A stretch of DNA of 18,100 bases from an uncultured Chitinophagaceae bacterium (GTDB taxonomy: Bacteria; Bacteroidota; Bacteroidia; Chitinophagales; Chitinophagaceae). Positions 1 through 8,848 of the stretch are shown piece after piece. Location: assembly GCA_934502905.1 (NCBI GenBank), contig CAKSVK010000066.1, positions 1-18,100 on the forward strand, given 5' to 3'. The first letter of the stretch is position 1; the number at the start of each line of letters is the position of its first letter. The notes beneath the pieces are model-generated. The model ran no database searches. It was not told where the DNA came from and was given only the letters and a program-made list of their open reading frames with translations. The position numbers were made by a program, and so were the translations under genes.

Positions 1-801
1 GGATCTTCACTGACCCTGGATGCCGGTAACCATGCCGGGGCTACTTACCTGTGGAGCAATAATGAAACAACCCGCACAATAGATGTAACAACCGGCGGCA
101 ACTATTATGTAGACGTTACGGCAGGAGGATGTACCAGCCGTGGCTCTGTCAACGTAACGGTATCCAATACCCTGACAGTTGATCTTGGAAACGATACAAC
201 CGTTTGTGCAGGAAGCAGCGTGACACTTGACGCTGGACATCCCGGTGCGACTTACCTGTGGAGCAATGGCGAAACGGGACGTACCATAACAATCAATCCA
301 ACCGTATCAACAACCTATACTGTGGCGGTTAGCGATGGCGGATGTACCGGAAATGGCGAGATCACGGTGAACGTTTCAACCACCATCCCAGTGTCATTGG
401 GAGATGATGCCACCATATGCCCGAGCGAAAGCCTGGTGTTGGATGCCGGTTATCCGGGTGCCAGCTACCTGTGGCATGATAATGTAACCACCAGGACACG
501 CGTGGTTACAACCCCGGGTGAATACAGTGTAACCGTTACAGACGGAGGATGTACAGGTACTGCTTCCATCAACATATCTTTGATTGAAGCGCCGGTATCA
601 GTGGATCTTGGAGATGATGCCATCCTTTGCTTTGGAAATAGCCTGACCCTGAATGCAGAACATCCGGGCGCCAGTTATTTGTGGAGCACCGGCGCCACAA
701 CACCCACCATTGTTGTATCTTCTTCAAATACTTACTGGGTGGATGTAACAGCCTGTGGCGTTACAGAAAGAGGCCAGGTGGTAGTGACCGCAAGCAATAC
801 C
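1..801 (+). repeat. Tandem ~210-base protein-coding repeats
   Basis: Repeat units start at about 178, 391 and 601, with a partial unit before 178. At protein level the units share LG-D/N-D, LxA-x-PGA-x-YLW and a closing GGC or ACG. The bases have drifted between units, so these are old domain duplications, not a recent DNA expansion. Unit lengths of 213 and 210 bases keep the frame. Confidence 0.8.
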
Positions 802-1254
802 CCGGTTCCAACGATTACCGAATCCGGAAATATGCTGACGGTTACCGAGGGAGATTCTTACCAGTGGTATAAAGGTGGCGAGCTGATCCCGGGAGCGACC
901 GGCAAGACATTGAAGCCGAAAGGATACGGATTATACTCAGTAGCGGTAGGTCATGCGGTATGTCCGGGCGAAGTCTCTTACTTCTTTGTTCCTTCAGGCA
1001 ATATTTACCTGGGCGACATTAGGGTGAAAGTGACGCCTAACCCAAGCTACGGGCAGCCTAAGCTGGTGCTCTCCAAGTTGCCGAACAAACCGATACAGGT
1101 GAGCATCTATGACAGGATAGGAAGAAAAGTGCTGATCACACACATTGTAAATACAGTGAATGAGATCAACCTGACAGCATTTGCCAAAGGAGAGTATTTC
1201 GCTGAAATGGTGCTGGGTGATGACAGGGTGATTGTACCGATTATAACCCAATAA
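1..1254 (+). CDS. Secreted repeat protein with type IX sorting domain (5' end missing)
   Basis: The frame is open from base 1, so this is the C-terminal 417 residues of a longer protein. It contains about four Ig/PKD-like repeats. Repeat starts (V-D/S-LG-D/N-D) fall at 178, 391 and 601, a spacing of 213 and 210 bases; an earlier repeat is cut by the window edge. Each repeat has the core PGA-x-YLW and usually one Cys near its start (TVC, TIC, ILC) and one near its end (GGC), which suggests one disulfide per repeat. A different Ig-like segment follows (about 808-999, with YQWYKGG). The tail (about 1018-1254) begins KVTPNPSYG and contains SIYDRIGRKV, the pattern of the type A sorting domain read by the type IX secretion system. 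Such proteins are exported and usually attached to the cell surface as adhesins or gliding-associated proteins. The specific ligand or role is not visible. The tail ends IVPIITQ, without the basic residues often seen there. Confidence 0.9.
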   Translation, partial: GSSLTLDAGNHAGATYLWSNNETTRTIDVTTGGNYYVDVTAGGCTSRGSVNVTVSNTLTVDLGNDTTVCAGSSVTLDAGHPGATYLWSNGETGRTITINPTVSTTYTVAVSDGGCTGNGEITVNVSTTIPVSLGDDATICPSESLVLDAGYPGASYLWHDNVTTRTRVVTTPGEYSVTVTDGGCTGTASINISLIEAPVSVDLGDDAILCFGNSLTLNAEHPGASYLWSTGATTPTIVVSSSNTYWVDVTACGVTERGQVVVTASNTPVPTITESGNMLTVTEGDSYQWYKGGELIPGATGKTLKPKGYGLYSVAVGHAVCPGEVSYFFVPSGNIYLGDIRVKVTPNPSYGQPKLVLSKLPNKPIQVSIYDRIGRKVLITHIVNTVNEINLTAFAKGEYFAEMVLGDDRVIVPIITQ

Positions 1255-1270
1255 TTCCGATAAAATAAAA

Positions 1271-1304
1271 AAAGCCGCCTCAAGACTATTGAGGCGGCTT
1301 TTTA
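1271..1304. terminator. Bidirectional rho-independent terminator
   Basis: A perfect 13-base inverted repeat (1271-1283 with 1289-1301) has a GC-rich core GCCGCCTC, a 5-base loop, an A-run on the left and a T-run on the right. It lies between the stop codons of two convergent genes (1254 and 1324), so it can end transcription from both sides. Confidence 0.92.
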
Positions 1305-1323
1305 TTTTGTACCATTTCCCTCG

Positions 1324-3843
1324 TTACTGCTGACCCACAAAGAACATGGCGTTTACAAATAGCAGCTTTCCGTTTTGCCAGAAATTACGGAACAGCACAT
1401 TGTCTGCCAGGTACACAATATTTCCTTTCCCAAGCTGGTGGGTACCGAAGATCATGCCGTCATTCAGCTTCTTTTTAAGCCTGGCGCCTACAAAGCCTGA
1501 TAATAAATGGTCTTTTTTGATAACCCCTACATTCCATCCTTTGTCGATGAACTCATAAAAGTGATCATCCATTTTTAAAGTATAGTAATTTGCCGGATAC
1601 CCGAAAGAAAGCGGGTGCGTGGTATCCAGGTCTACTTTATAAATAGAGCCGGGAGTTGTTCCGGAAATAAAATCCCTTTCCTGTTTTTCGTAAACTTTCA
1701 GGGATGCATATTTGTCTGCCTTGTTGGCGGAATCCTCCTCCTCTTTTTTGAACTTAAGATCGATACCTGCTTTTGCCAGCTCCGCTACAGCTCCTTCCAA
1801 AGCAATGAGCCTGCCACCCTGACCCAGCCAGTTTTTCATGTTATCCCACAGCATCTTATTATTCAGGAACGGGTACCTGCCGTCTGCAAGCACCAGCACA
1901 TCTATTTCATTCCAGTTGAGTCGTTCCAGGTCTTCGGGGCTGATCAATGTAACCGGGTACTCCAGCTCCTGCTCCAGGAAATGCCAGATTTCCCCCGCGG
2001 CATTGGCGTGGATGCCGGTTCCCGTCAATAAACCTACTTTTGGCGCTTTCAGGTATGCGACATTTCTGCTTCCGAAATCATAACCCTTGTCAACAAAACC
2101 CGTGGAAACAGGATAAATCTTCAGGTTCTCCGTATTGGCAATATCTGTAGTCAGCTTCCACAGCGCAGACCCTTCAAACCGGCTGTTGCTGGCTTTTAAT
2201 ACCAGTACGGCACCTCTTCTGAAGTTTTTACCGGCCACCTCAAAATCGTTTTTTGCAAAGCGGAGCTTTACACCCTTCTGCAGGAGCCGGGATGTGATTT
2301 TTGCGCTTTTCAGCCCTTCCCAGGGTATTACATATCCGTAGGTGTCAGAAAGTTCATTTTTTACCGGTTCCGTTTTCTGATAAACAGAAAGGGTACCTGT
2401 TTTTTCCTTGGCGGCGAAAGCTTTTAAACCATAGGCATAGGGAAGCGCCCATGCTGTGATATCGTATGTGGCAGTATCCACCAGCTTGGGCTGCGGATCG
2501 AACAATACCGATATAAGCGTAGATTTTGGCTGTAGTGAGCTGATCACAATATCCCTGGGTTCAATAGTAAATGATTCCTCCTTTCCCGTCATATAATTAT
2601 AACCTTTGCCGCTACCGCTGCCGGAATGGTATTCAATATTGTTTTTATCCAGCAATTCCAGCAAGGCGCCTATGTTTTGTTCCTGCGCGGCATTGTATTT
2701 TACCACATATGTTTTGTAGTTGCCTGTACCCTTGCTTACCGCGTTGTTGAAAAAGCGCCTGAATTCACCGACCAGCCGGGATGCGTTTTGCGAAGAGATC
2801 TCTATGGTGCTTAACCCGCTTGTGTAGTGATGGATCAAACGGTCGTAAAGGGTAAGCGTATCACCTTCTTTTTTTAAAACACCCAGCCCTGCAGATCCGC
2901 CGCCTGCCTGCTCATACGTCATTCCGATCGCACCGTTATAAATAGGGTAGGTATCACCGTAAGAAGGGTAATACAGGTCAAATACCTCTTTGGTAAAATA
3001 CAGCCACCCCTTTTCATCAAAATATTTTGCATTGTTTTTGCCTATGGATTGCTGAAAGCTTCTCTGCCATGGCGTGATGATCTCGTGGTAAGGTTGCGCC
3101 GCCGGTGCAAAATAATAAGGATTATTGATACCCTGCTCGTGGTAATCTACATGTATCTGAGGGTACCACTGCTGGTATAATTTCAGCCGTTGCCGGCTCT
3201 CCAGTTGGGTCTGCCAGGCCCAGTCCCTGTTCAGGTCAAAATTATAATGGTTGGTTCTGCCGCCGGGCCAGGGTTCCCGATGCTCCCGTGCAATCAGTTG
3301 TGGGTTGAAATTTTTTCCTGTAATGCTGTTGAACCAGTTAACATAACGGTCTCTTCCGTCAGGGTTCATACAGGGATCAATGACTATAACCGTATTTTTC
3401 AGCCATTCCTTTGTTTTATTGTTGCCGGGGTTAGCCAGCTCGTATATGGTAAGCATGGCTGCTTCCGACGATGAGGTTTCATTTCCGTGAACATTATAGC
3501 TGAGCCAGATAATGGCGGGGGCCGATGTATCTGCAGCCACGTTATCTTTAACTATATTCGTCAGCCGCAGGTTATTCATCCTTATTTTTTCCAGGTCACG
3601 GATATTATCCGGAGAAGATATAAAAGTCACCAGCAGGGGGCGGCCTTCATTGGTTGCCCCATAAGGCACCAGCTTTACCAGGGGGGAATTGTCTGCCACA
3701 TGATTGAAGTAGCTGACGATCTTATGATGGGGGGTGTATTTTTTTCCAAGCGGGTATCCCAGGAATGCTTCAGGCGACTGCAACTGGGCAAACAGGCTGG
3801 TGCTTATAAAAAACAGGGCGAGAGCGGAGACTGCTTTTTTCAT
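1324..3843 (-). CDS. Secreted M14-family zinc carboxypeptidase
   Basis: 839 residues, starting at the ATG at 3843, which opens a clear signal peptide (MKKAVSALALFFISTSLFA, cut near residue 20). The frame continues 31 codons upstream, but that stretch does not look like protein. M14 landmarks are all present: zinc ligands His119 and Glu122 in VHGNE, NPDGRDR (160-166), the substrate-binding Arg206 in DLNRDW, the third zinc ligand in HVDYHEQG (231-238, probably His235), and the likely catalytic Glu311 in MTYEQAGG. Residues ~601-690 (VGLLTGTG, later NWLGQGGRLIALEG) resemble a class I glutamine-amidotransferase-like fold; this two-part layout is common in Bacteroidota M14 proteins. It likely trims peptides in the periplasm or outside the cell. 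The exact substrate is unknown. It is convergent with the repeat protein and divergent from the gamma-glutamyltransferase. Confidence 0.93.
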   Translation of the reverse strand: MKKAVSALALFFISTSLFAQLQSPEAFLGYPLGKKYTPHHKIVSYFNHVADNSPLVKLVPYGATNEGRPLLVTFISSPDNIRDLEKIRMNNLRLTNIVKDNVAADTSAPAIIWLSYNVHGNETSSSEAAMLTIYELANPGNNKTKEWLKNTVIVIDPCMNPDGRDRYVNWFNSITGKNFNPQLIAREHREPWPGGRTNHYNFDLNRDWAWQTQLESRQRLKLYQQWYPQIHVDYHEQGINNPYYFAPAAQPYHEIITPWQRSFQQSIGKNNAKYFDEKGWLYFTKEVFDLYYPSYGDTYPIYNGAIGMTYEQAGGGSAGLGVLKKEGDTLTLYDRLIHHYTSGLSTIEISSQNASRLVGEFRRFFNNAVSKGTGNYKTYVVKYNAAQEQNIGALLELLDKNNIEYHSGSGSGKGYNYMTGKEESFTIEPRDIVISSLQPKSTLISVLFDPQPKLVDTATYDITAWALPYAYGLKAFAAKEKTGTLSVYQKTEPVKNELSDTYGYVIPWEGLKSAKITSRLLQKGVKLRFAKNDFEVAGKNFRRGAVLVLKASNSRFEGSALWKLTTDIANTENLKIYPVSTGFVDKGYDFGSRNVAYLKAPKVGLLTGTGIHANAAGEIWHFLEQELEYPVTLISPEDLERLNWNEIDVLVLADGRYPFLNNKMLWDNMKNWLGQGGRLIALEGAVAELAKAGIDLKFKKEEEDSANKADKYASLKVYEKQERDFISGTTPGSIYKVDLDTTHPLSFGYPANYYTLKMDDHFYEFIDKGWNVGVIKKDHLLSGFVGARLKKKLNDGMIFGTHQLGKGNIVYLADNVLFRNFWQNGKLLFVNAMFFVGQQ

Positions 3844-4034
3844 GATCGTTTTGATTATGCGGCAATTTACTGGAAAATACCAAACCGGTATTTCAGATTT
3901 CGTACAACTATGGTGGTACCTTGTCCGGCGTGACAATAGCGCTTAGAAAATAACTGTCACCAAACGGGTAATGATGTCCTACATCTTTTTGACCGGCTCC
4001 TGTTATCCGGGAAAACGGGAAAGCCTTAGTTTTG

Positions 4035-4042
4035 TATATTTG
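4035..4042 (+). promoter_or_regulatory. Bacteroidota -7 box upstream of the gamma-glutamyltransferase
   Basis: TATATTTG matches the TAnnTTTG -7 consensus of Bacteroidota sigma factors exactly and ends 11 bases before the ATG at 4054. I see no TTTG at the expected ~19-base spacing upstream, so only half of the promoter is supported. The resulting leader would be very short. Confidence 0.45.
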
Positions 4043-4053
4043 TTGGTAATCAC

Positions 4054-5775
4054 ATGCTCATGAGGCGTATTATTCCCGGTTTGTTTATTATTCTCATTTT
4101 CGGTTCCTGGTCCTGCACACCGCCTGTATCTGCTATTAAGCCATTTGATTACACCATCCGGAAAACGGTTACGGCAACCAATGGGGCTGTTGTATCGGCA
4201 CATCCTTTGGCCAGCCAGGTAGGGGTGGAAGTGCTTAAGCAGGGAGGTAATGCGGTAGATGCGGCTATTGCCGTGCAACTGGCGCTTGCGGTGGTATATC
4301 CCGGTGCCGGCAATATCGGTGGTGGTGGCTTTCTGGTGGCAAATCTCCGGGACGGGAAGAACATCGCTATTGATTATAGGGAAGCGGCGCCGGGAGCTGC
4401 TTCTAGGAATATGTACCTGGATAGTGCAGGGAATCCGGTAATGGAATGGAGCCAGCGGGGGCATCTTTCAGCAGGTGTTCCCGGAACAGTAGCCGGTTTA
4501 TTTACCTCCCTGAAATATGGTACCCTTCCTTTTGAAAAACTCATTGAGCCTGCCATATGGCTGGCGGAAAAAGGTTTTGCGATCACTGCATCGGAGGCGC
4601 AAAGCCTGAACCGCTTACAGGGGGATTTTGAAAAATACAATACTGCTAAAACAGCTTTCCAAAAGGATGCTCCCTGGAAAGAAGGAGATACGCTGATCCA
4701 AAAGGAGTTATCGGTTACCCTTACCAGGATTCGCGACAACGGGCAAAAGGGGTTTTACGAGGGAGAAACGGCCCGCCTGATCGTAGAGGAAATGAAAAAG
4801 CGCAATGGGATCATAACAGAAGCAGACCTTAAAAATTATACAGCCAAAGAAAGAACGCCGGTTATTTTTAACTATAAAGGCCATACCCTCGTGAGCATGC
4901 CGCTTCCAAGCAGTGGTGGCATCATTATTGAACAATGTTTGAAGATGATAGAAAACAGGGAGATCGGGCAAATGGGATTTCATTCTCCGGCTGCAGTGCA
5001 GCTGATGATTGAAGCTGAAAGAAGAGCCTATGCAGACCGGGCAGAATTTATGGGGGATGTGGATTTTTATAATGTGCCGGTAAAAGGATTAATAGCGGAT
5101 GATTACCTTCAGTCGCGCATGGCAGATTTTACCCCGGGGAAAGCAGGGAACAGTGAGCGTGTGAAAGCCGGTATACCCGCAAAGGAAAGCGAAGAAACCA
5201 CGCATATTTCCATTGCGGACAAATGGGGAAATGTAGTAGCCGTCACCACTACGTTAAACGACCATTATGGCAGTAAAACGGTAGTTGGCGGAGCAGGATT
5301 TGTGCTGAATGATGAAATGGATGACTTCAGTGTTAAACCCGGTGTCCCTAATATGTATGGGGCTATCGGAACGGAGGCCAATGCTATTGCTCCCGGCAAA
5401 CGTATGCTGAGCTCTATGACACCCACGATCGTACTGAAAGACGGAACACCTTTCCTGGTGGTAGGCACTCCCGGCGGAACAACGATCCCTACCTCTGTTT
5501 TTCAAAGTATTGTGAATATAATTGACTTTAAGCTTTCTCCGCAGGATGCGGTTAACAAACCAAAGTTCCACCACCAGTGGTTGCCGGATGAAGTTTTCGT
5601 GGAAGAGGATTTTCCGGCTGCAACGTTGGATTCATTAAAACAGATGGGGTATGCCATAACGCCCAGGGGAAAGATCGGCAGAACAGAACTGATACAAATT
5701 AATAAAAATAATAATTCCTATACTTTTGAGGCTGTTGCAGATAATAGGGGAGACGATTCTGCAGAAGGTTATTAG
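4054..5775 (+). CDS. ggt: Gamma-glutamyltransferase, lipoprotein form
   Basis: 573 residues, the usual length. It hydrolyses or transfers the gamma-glutamyl group of glutathione and related gamma-glutamyl compounds outside the cytoplasm. The N-terminus has a lipoprotein signal with Cys21 after SWS, so the enzyme is probably membrane anchored. Family marks: AIAVQLAL and GNIGGGGFL (87-94), the glutamate-binding Arg109 in DYREAAP, and the autoprocessing site TTHIS, where Thr382 would become the N-terminal nucleophile of the small subunit after cleavage behind Glu381. Further marks are NDEMDDFSVKPG (lid region), the SSMTPTIV oxyanion region at 453-460, GTPGGT, and FHHQWLPDE near the end. All key residues are intact. 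Met3 (4060) is an alternative start. Its divergent neighbour is a secreted peptidase, so the two may share a role in scavenging peptides. Confidence 0.96.
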   Translation: MLMRRIIPGLFIILIFGSWSCTPPVSAIKPFDYTIRKTVTATNGAVVSAHPLASQVGVEVLKQGGNAVDAAIAVQLALAVVYPGAGNIGGGGFLVANLRDGKNIAIDYREAAPGAASRNMYLDSAGNPVMEWSQRGHLSAGVPGTVAGLFTSLKYGTLPFEKLIEPAIWLAEKGFAITASEAQSLNRLQGDFEKYNTAKTAFQKDAPWKEGDTLIQKELSVTLTRIRDNGQKGFYEGETARLIVEEMKKRNGIITEADLKNYTAKERTPVIFNYKGHTLVSMPLPSSGGIIIEQCLKMIENREIGQMGFHSPAAVQLMIEAERRAYADRAEFMGDVDFYNVPVKGLIADDYLQSRMADFTPGKAGNSERVKAGIPAKESEETTHISIADKWGNVVAVTTTLNDHYGSKTVVGGAGFVLNDEMDDFSVKPGVPNMYGAIGTEANAIAPGKRMLSSMTPTIVLKDGTPFLVVGTPGGTTIPTSVFQSIVNIIDFKLSPQDAVNKPKFHHQWLPDEVFVEEDFPAATLDSLKQMGYAITPRGKIGRTELIQINKNNNSYTFEAVADNRGDDSAEGY

Positions 5776-5868
5776 GCGAATTTTATCTTATTTATACAAC
5801 CAAGTTTGCTTTTTCGTCGTATAATTATTGTCTGATATGGATTCGGGATATTAAATTTTAAACTGGTT

Positions 5869-6843
5869 ATGAAGATATCTGTAAAATGGTTGAGTTTTTT
5901 GTTCCTGGTGGTAGTGATTGCATCCTGTAGAAAAAATAAGGGTTCAGAGCCTCCACCCAATCCGCCTGACACTTCCATCGTAGAATACCCCCTTGCAGAC
6001 CCACCGTCTTCCATCGGATTCGAGCACCGCAACGGCACATCGTACAATATTAATTTTGATTACAGTGTTGCCGGGCAGGTAAATGTAAAGTTTAACGAGC
6101 AGCCCGCAATACGATATACTTACGCTGACGGCTACCTGCAGGAGGTGCAATACCTGAATAATGCAGGAAACAATGCCGGGAAGTTTACCGTGCAACGGAG
6201 CGGAAACACTATCAACAGGGTCATTGTTGAGCATATCGATCCCATCACGGCTGTGTCGGCAAAAGATACCATGAATGTAACTTTCTCCGGGTCTGCAGAA
6301 AATACAAAAATGACTGTGAACGGTAAATATTTTACCGGCATTCCTGTTACGGTAGACTATACCTATAAAAATGATCTCCTGAAAGAGATCAAAGGTGGAG
6401 AGTTTGGCGCTTCGGTATTTTTACAATCGTACCAGTTTACTTACGACGATAAGAACAGGCTTGCATTAAGAACAAGCGATGCTTATTATGGGGCCTCTTA
6501 CGTATATGGAGATGCTGCCGGCAGCGGACTGGACAGCCTGTATATGGTGTTGGGAGGAAAGGATCGTCATTTCCTGGAAGGCATTATGTTTTATGATGAA
6601 TACCTGAGCGTGTTCTTTTACCCGTTACAAATAGTGCTGGAAGATGTAGGCATAGAGCTGGATGCTGCCGTGCACCGCTATGGTGCTTTGCGGGAGGTGC
6701 GTACGGTTCCGAATGGTGCGGAATATCCGGATATAAGCGTATTTACCATTCAAAATACTTTTGATTCCCAAAAACGGGTATTGACCAGCAGGGTGACGCG
6801 GAAAGGAAGTGAATTCTTCGCTAATTATACGATCACTTACTGA
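5869..6843 (+). CDS. Hypothetical lipoprotein
   Basis: 324 residues. The N-terminus is a lipoprotein signal with a hydrophobic core and Cys20 in VIASC, followed by a Lys/Arg-containing and then Pro-rich linker (KNKGSEPPPNPPD). The rest is rich in beta-type residues with repeated short strands ending in Tyr (IRYTYADGYL, VDYTYKNDLLKEIKG, YQFTYDDKNRL). This resembles the DUF4595-like or RHS/YD-type beta-repeat lipoproteins common in Bacteroidota, but I cannot assign a family with certainty. It follows the gamma-glutamyltransferase by 93 bases with no visible terminator. It probably sits on the periplasmic face or the cell surface. Function unknown. Confidence 0.85.
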   Translation: MKISVKWLSFLFLVVVIASCRKNKGSEPPPNPPDTSIVEYPLADPPSSIGFEHRNGTSYNINFDYSVAGQVNVKFNEQPAIRYTYADGYLQEVQYLNNAGNNAGKFTVQRSGNTINRVIVEHIDPITAVSAKDTMNVTFSGSAENTKMTVNGKYFTGIPVTVDYTYKNDLLKEIKGGEFGASVFLQSYQFTYDDKNRLALRTSDAYYGASYVYGDAAGSGLDSLYMVLGGKDRHFLEGIMFYDEYLSVFFYPLQIVLEDVGIELDAAVHRYGALREVRTVPNGAEYPDISVFTIQNTFDSQKRVLTSRVTRKGSEFFANYTITY

Positions 6844-6882
6844 TAGCGGGGCCGATACCAGGCCGTCTTATTTCATTTTGTT

Positions 6883-6890
6883 TACCTTCG
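6883..6890 (+). promoter_or_regulatory. Possible -7 box upstream of the TrmH-led run
   Basis: TACCTTCG matches TAnnTTTG at seven of eight positions and lies 22 bases before the ATG at 6913. No convincing -33 element is seen. If real, it would serve the methyltransferase and perhaps the permease-ACP-ketosynthase genes behind it. Confidence 0.35.
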
Positions 6891-6912
6891 CCGCCTAAAA
6901 CAGGAAACGGTA

Positions 6913-7512
6913 ATGACTCCCGAGCGAAAGGAAAGGTTGTTGCAGGTGTTGCACAAAAGACAAAGTGATCTGGCCGTTGTGCTGGAAAATGTGTTTGATC
7001 CACATAATATATCGGCAGTTATGCGTAGCTGTGATGCTGTGGGCATCCAGGATATTTACGTATTGAATACCAAAATACCCCGCCATAAGAAATGGGGTGC
7101 CAAAAGCTCATCCAGTGCAGCCAAATGGCTGACCATTCATCAATATACAGACGCTGCAGCTTGTTTTGAGGACTTGCGTAGGAAATACAAAAAAATATTA
7201 GCCACCCATCTCAGCTCCGATGCCGTTGACCTGTACAGCATCGATTTTACGGAATCCATTGCGTTGGTGTTTGGAAATGAACATTCCGGCGTGAGTGAGG
7301 AAATAATGCAATATACCGATGGTAATTTTATCATTCCGCAGGTGGGCATCATTAAGTCGCTTAATATTTCCGTAGCCTGTGCTGTGACCATTTATGAAGC
7401 CTACCGGCAAAAAAAAGCAGCCGGGCATTATAACGCCCCGGCGCTTTCTGCTGAAAGAATGAGTATGTTGATGGATACCTGGGGATTTTTGCCCGGGGAT
7501 ACGGATGCCTGA
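6913..7512 (+). CDS. TrmH/SpoU-family RNA 2'-O-methyltransferase
   Basis: 199 residues. It transfers a methyl group from S-adenosylmethionine to a ribose 2'-OH; closest in layout to TrmH, which modifies G18 of tRNA. All three SpoU motifs are present: NVFDPHNISAVMRSCDAVG (26-44, with the catalytic-type Arg38), LVFGNEHSGVSEE (118-130), and the knot motif IPQVGIIKSLNISVACAV (141-158). These form the deep trefoil knot and cofactor site. It lacks the extra N-terminal RNA-binding domain of RlmB-type enzymes, which favours TrmH. It is a housekeeping-type gene placed just upstream of a biosynthetic cassette; the next gene starts 25 bases after its stop, so they may be co-transcribed without a functional link. 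Confidence 0.9.
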   Translation: MTPERKERLLQVLHKRQSDLAVVLENVFDPHNISAVMRSCDAVGIQDIYVLNTKIPRHKKWGAKSSSSAAKWLTIHQYTDAAACFEDLRRKYKKILATHLSSDAVDLYSIDFTESIALVFGNEHSGVSEEIMQYTDGNFIIPQVGIIKSLNISVACAVTIYEAYRQKKAAGHYNAPALSAERMSMLMDTWGFLPGDTDA

Positions 7513-7537
7513 CCACAATTAAAAAACTCAAGGTATC

Positions 7538-8836
7538 TTGCGCAAAAAACTGACTCCGCCGGTGTTATTCAAGTTGTATTCTACCATCGTTAAAGACTTC
7601 AGGATCCTTTTCCGGGATAAGATCGGGCTGGCTATCATGTTTTTGATGCCGGTGGTGTTGGCCATTATTATTGCATCCGTGCAAAACAGCACGTTTGAGC
7701 TGGTGAACAGGATTCCTGTGCTGTTGCTGAACAAGGATACGGGCAGTATTGCCACGGAGCTGGAAGAAGCGCTGACGCAAACCGGTATGTTTCATATAAG
7801 AAAAGCCGCTGCTGCCACCACACCCGAGGCGCTTAGGGCAGAGGTGAATACCAAGGATGCCCTGGTGGCCATTCTGATACCGGAACGTTATTCCGCTGAA
7901 GTGCTGGACCGGGCGAAAGGAGTTGCAGCCAGGGCATTGAAAAGCCTGGAGCCGGAGGTGGGATCAACCGATACAGGTGCACAGCGTAGCCCCCTGGTGA
8001 TGTACTATCACCCCGTTTTGCAGGCTTCTTTCCGGCAAAGTGTGGATGGCGGCTTACAGAGTGCCCTGCAGGTAATACAAAGCAGGTATATCGTACAGCA
8101 ATTATATTATTATATCAACGACGAACCTATTCCAGGATCACTGGAGTCGCAGATCGTTGCCAATCAAACTCCCGTGCTGCAGGAGCCGGTTGCTATTAAT
8201 CATACAAGGCATATACCTAACGCCACCCAGCATAATATCCCTGCCTGGACCATATTTGCCATGTTTTTTATTGTCATTTCCCTGGGCAGCAGCATTGTCA
8301 GGGAAAAGCTGAATGGCAGCATTATCCGGTTGCGCACATTGCCTACCAGCTTTTCCATTGCTATTTTGTCCAAGCAGATAACCTATATCAGCATCACGAT
8401 CCTGCAGGCAGCGGTGATTTTTGCGATCGGCGCATGGTTGTTTCCTGTGCTGCAGTTGCCGGCGCTGAATTTTCCTGCCGATAAGCTGGCGTTGCTGGTG
8501 GTGGTGATCATGTGCGGATTGTGCGCCGCCAGCTTTGCCATTTGTGTGGGCGTATATGCCAATAGCCAGGAACAGGCAAACGGCTTCGGGGCGGTATCTA
8601 TCGTATTGCTGGCGGCTATCGGTGGTTTGCTGGTACCTTCTTTTGTCATGCCGGCTTCTTTTCAGCTTATCATGCGTATTTCGCCCTTATATTGGTGCCT
8701 GGAAGCATTTTATGCCTTATTTCTGCAGGGCGGTAAATTAAGAGATATTCTACCGAATATTATACCTTTAATGATCATTGCGTTATTATTGCAGTTTCTG
8801 GCATTTTATGGCTTAAAAAGAAAAAATCTCATTTAG
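7538..8836 (+). CDS. ABC-2 type transporter permease
   Basis: 432 residues. The start is TTG: an in-frame stop lies at 7520-7522 and no ATG or GTG lies between it and 7538; GTG 7562 or TTG 7574 are later options. The layout is that of ABC-2 export permeases: a cytoplasmic stretch with KDFRILFRDK, one membrane span (about 29-48), a soluble extracytoplasmic domain of ~185 residues, then five spans (about 235-252, 282-303, 317-340, 352-372, 408-425). The stretch REKLNGSIIRLRTLPTS (255-271) is the likely coupling region that contacts the ATPase. No ATP-binding partner gene lies in the window. Its position directly before the ACP and ketosynthases suggests it exports their product or a conjugate of it; similar permeases occur in Bacteroidota flexirubin/aryl-polyene-like clusters. 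Substrate unknown. Confidence 0.9.
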   Translation: MRKKLTPPVLFKLYSTIVKDFRILFRDKIGLAIMFLMPVVLAIIIASVQNSTFELVNRIPVLLLNKDTGSIATELEEALTQTGMFHIRKAAAATTPEALRAEVNTKDALVAILIPERYSAEVLDRAKGVAARALKSLEPEVGSTDTGAQRSPLVMYYHPVLQASFRQSVDGGLQSALQVIQSRYIVQQLYYYINDEPIPGSLESQIVANQTPVLQEPVAINHTRHIPNATQHNIPAWTIFAMFFIVISLGSSIVREKLNGSIIRLRTLPTSFSIAILSKQITYISITILQAAVIFAIGAWLFPVLQLPALNFPADKLALLVVVIMCGLCAASFAICVGVYANSQEQANGFGAVSIVLLAAIGGLLVPSFVMPASFQLIMRISPLYWCLEAFYALFLQGGKLRDILPNIIPLMIIALLLQFLAFYGLKRKNLI

Positions 8837-8848
8837 AAAAATCAGCCG

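Noticed and set aside
3487..3933. 148-codon plus-strand open frame opposite the M14 peptidase
   Set aside because: It overlaps the conserved zinc-site coding region on the other strand and looks like a codon-bias shadow.
3844..3936. Upstream extension of the M14 peptidase frame by 31 codons
   Set aside because: The extension does not resemble an export signal, while the Met at 3843 starts a typical signal peptide; the upstream part is treated as untranslated.
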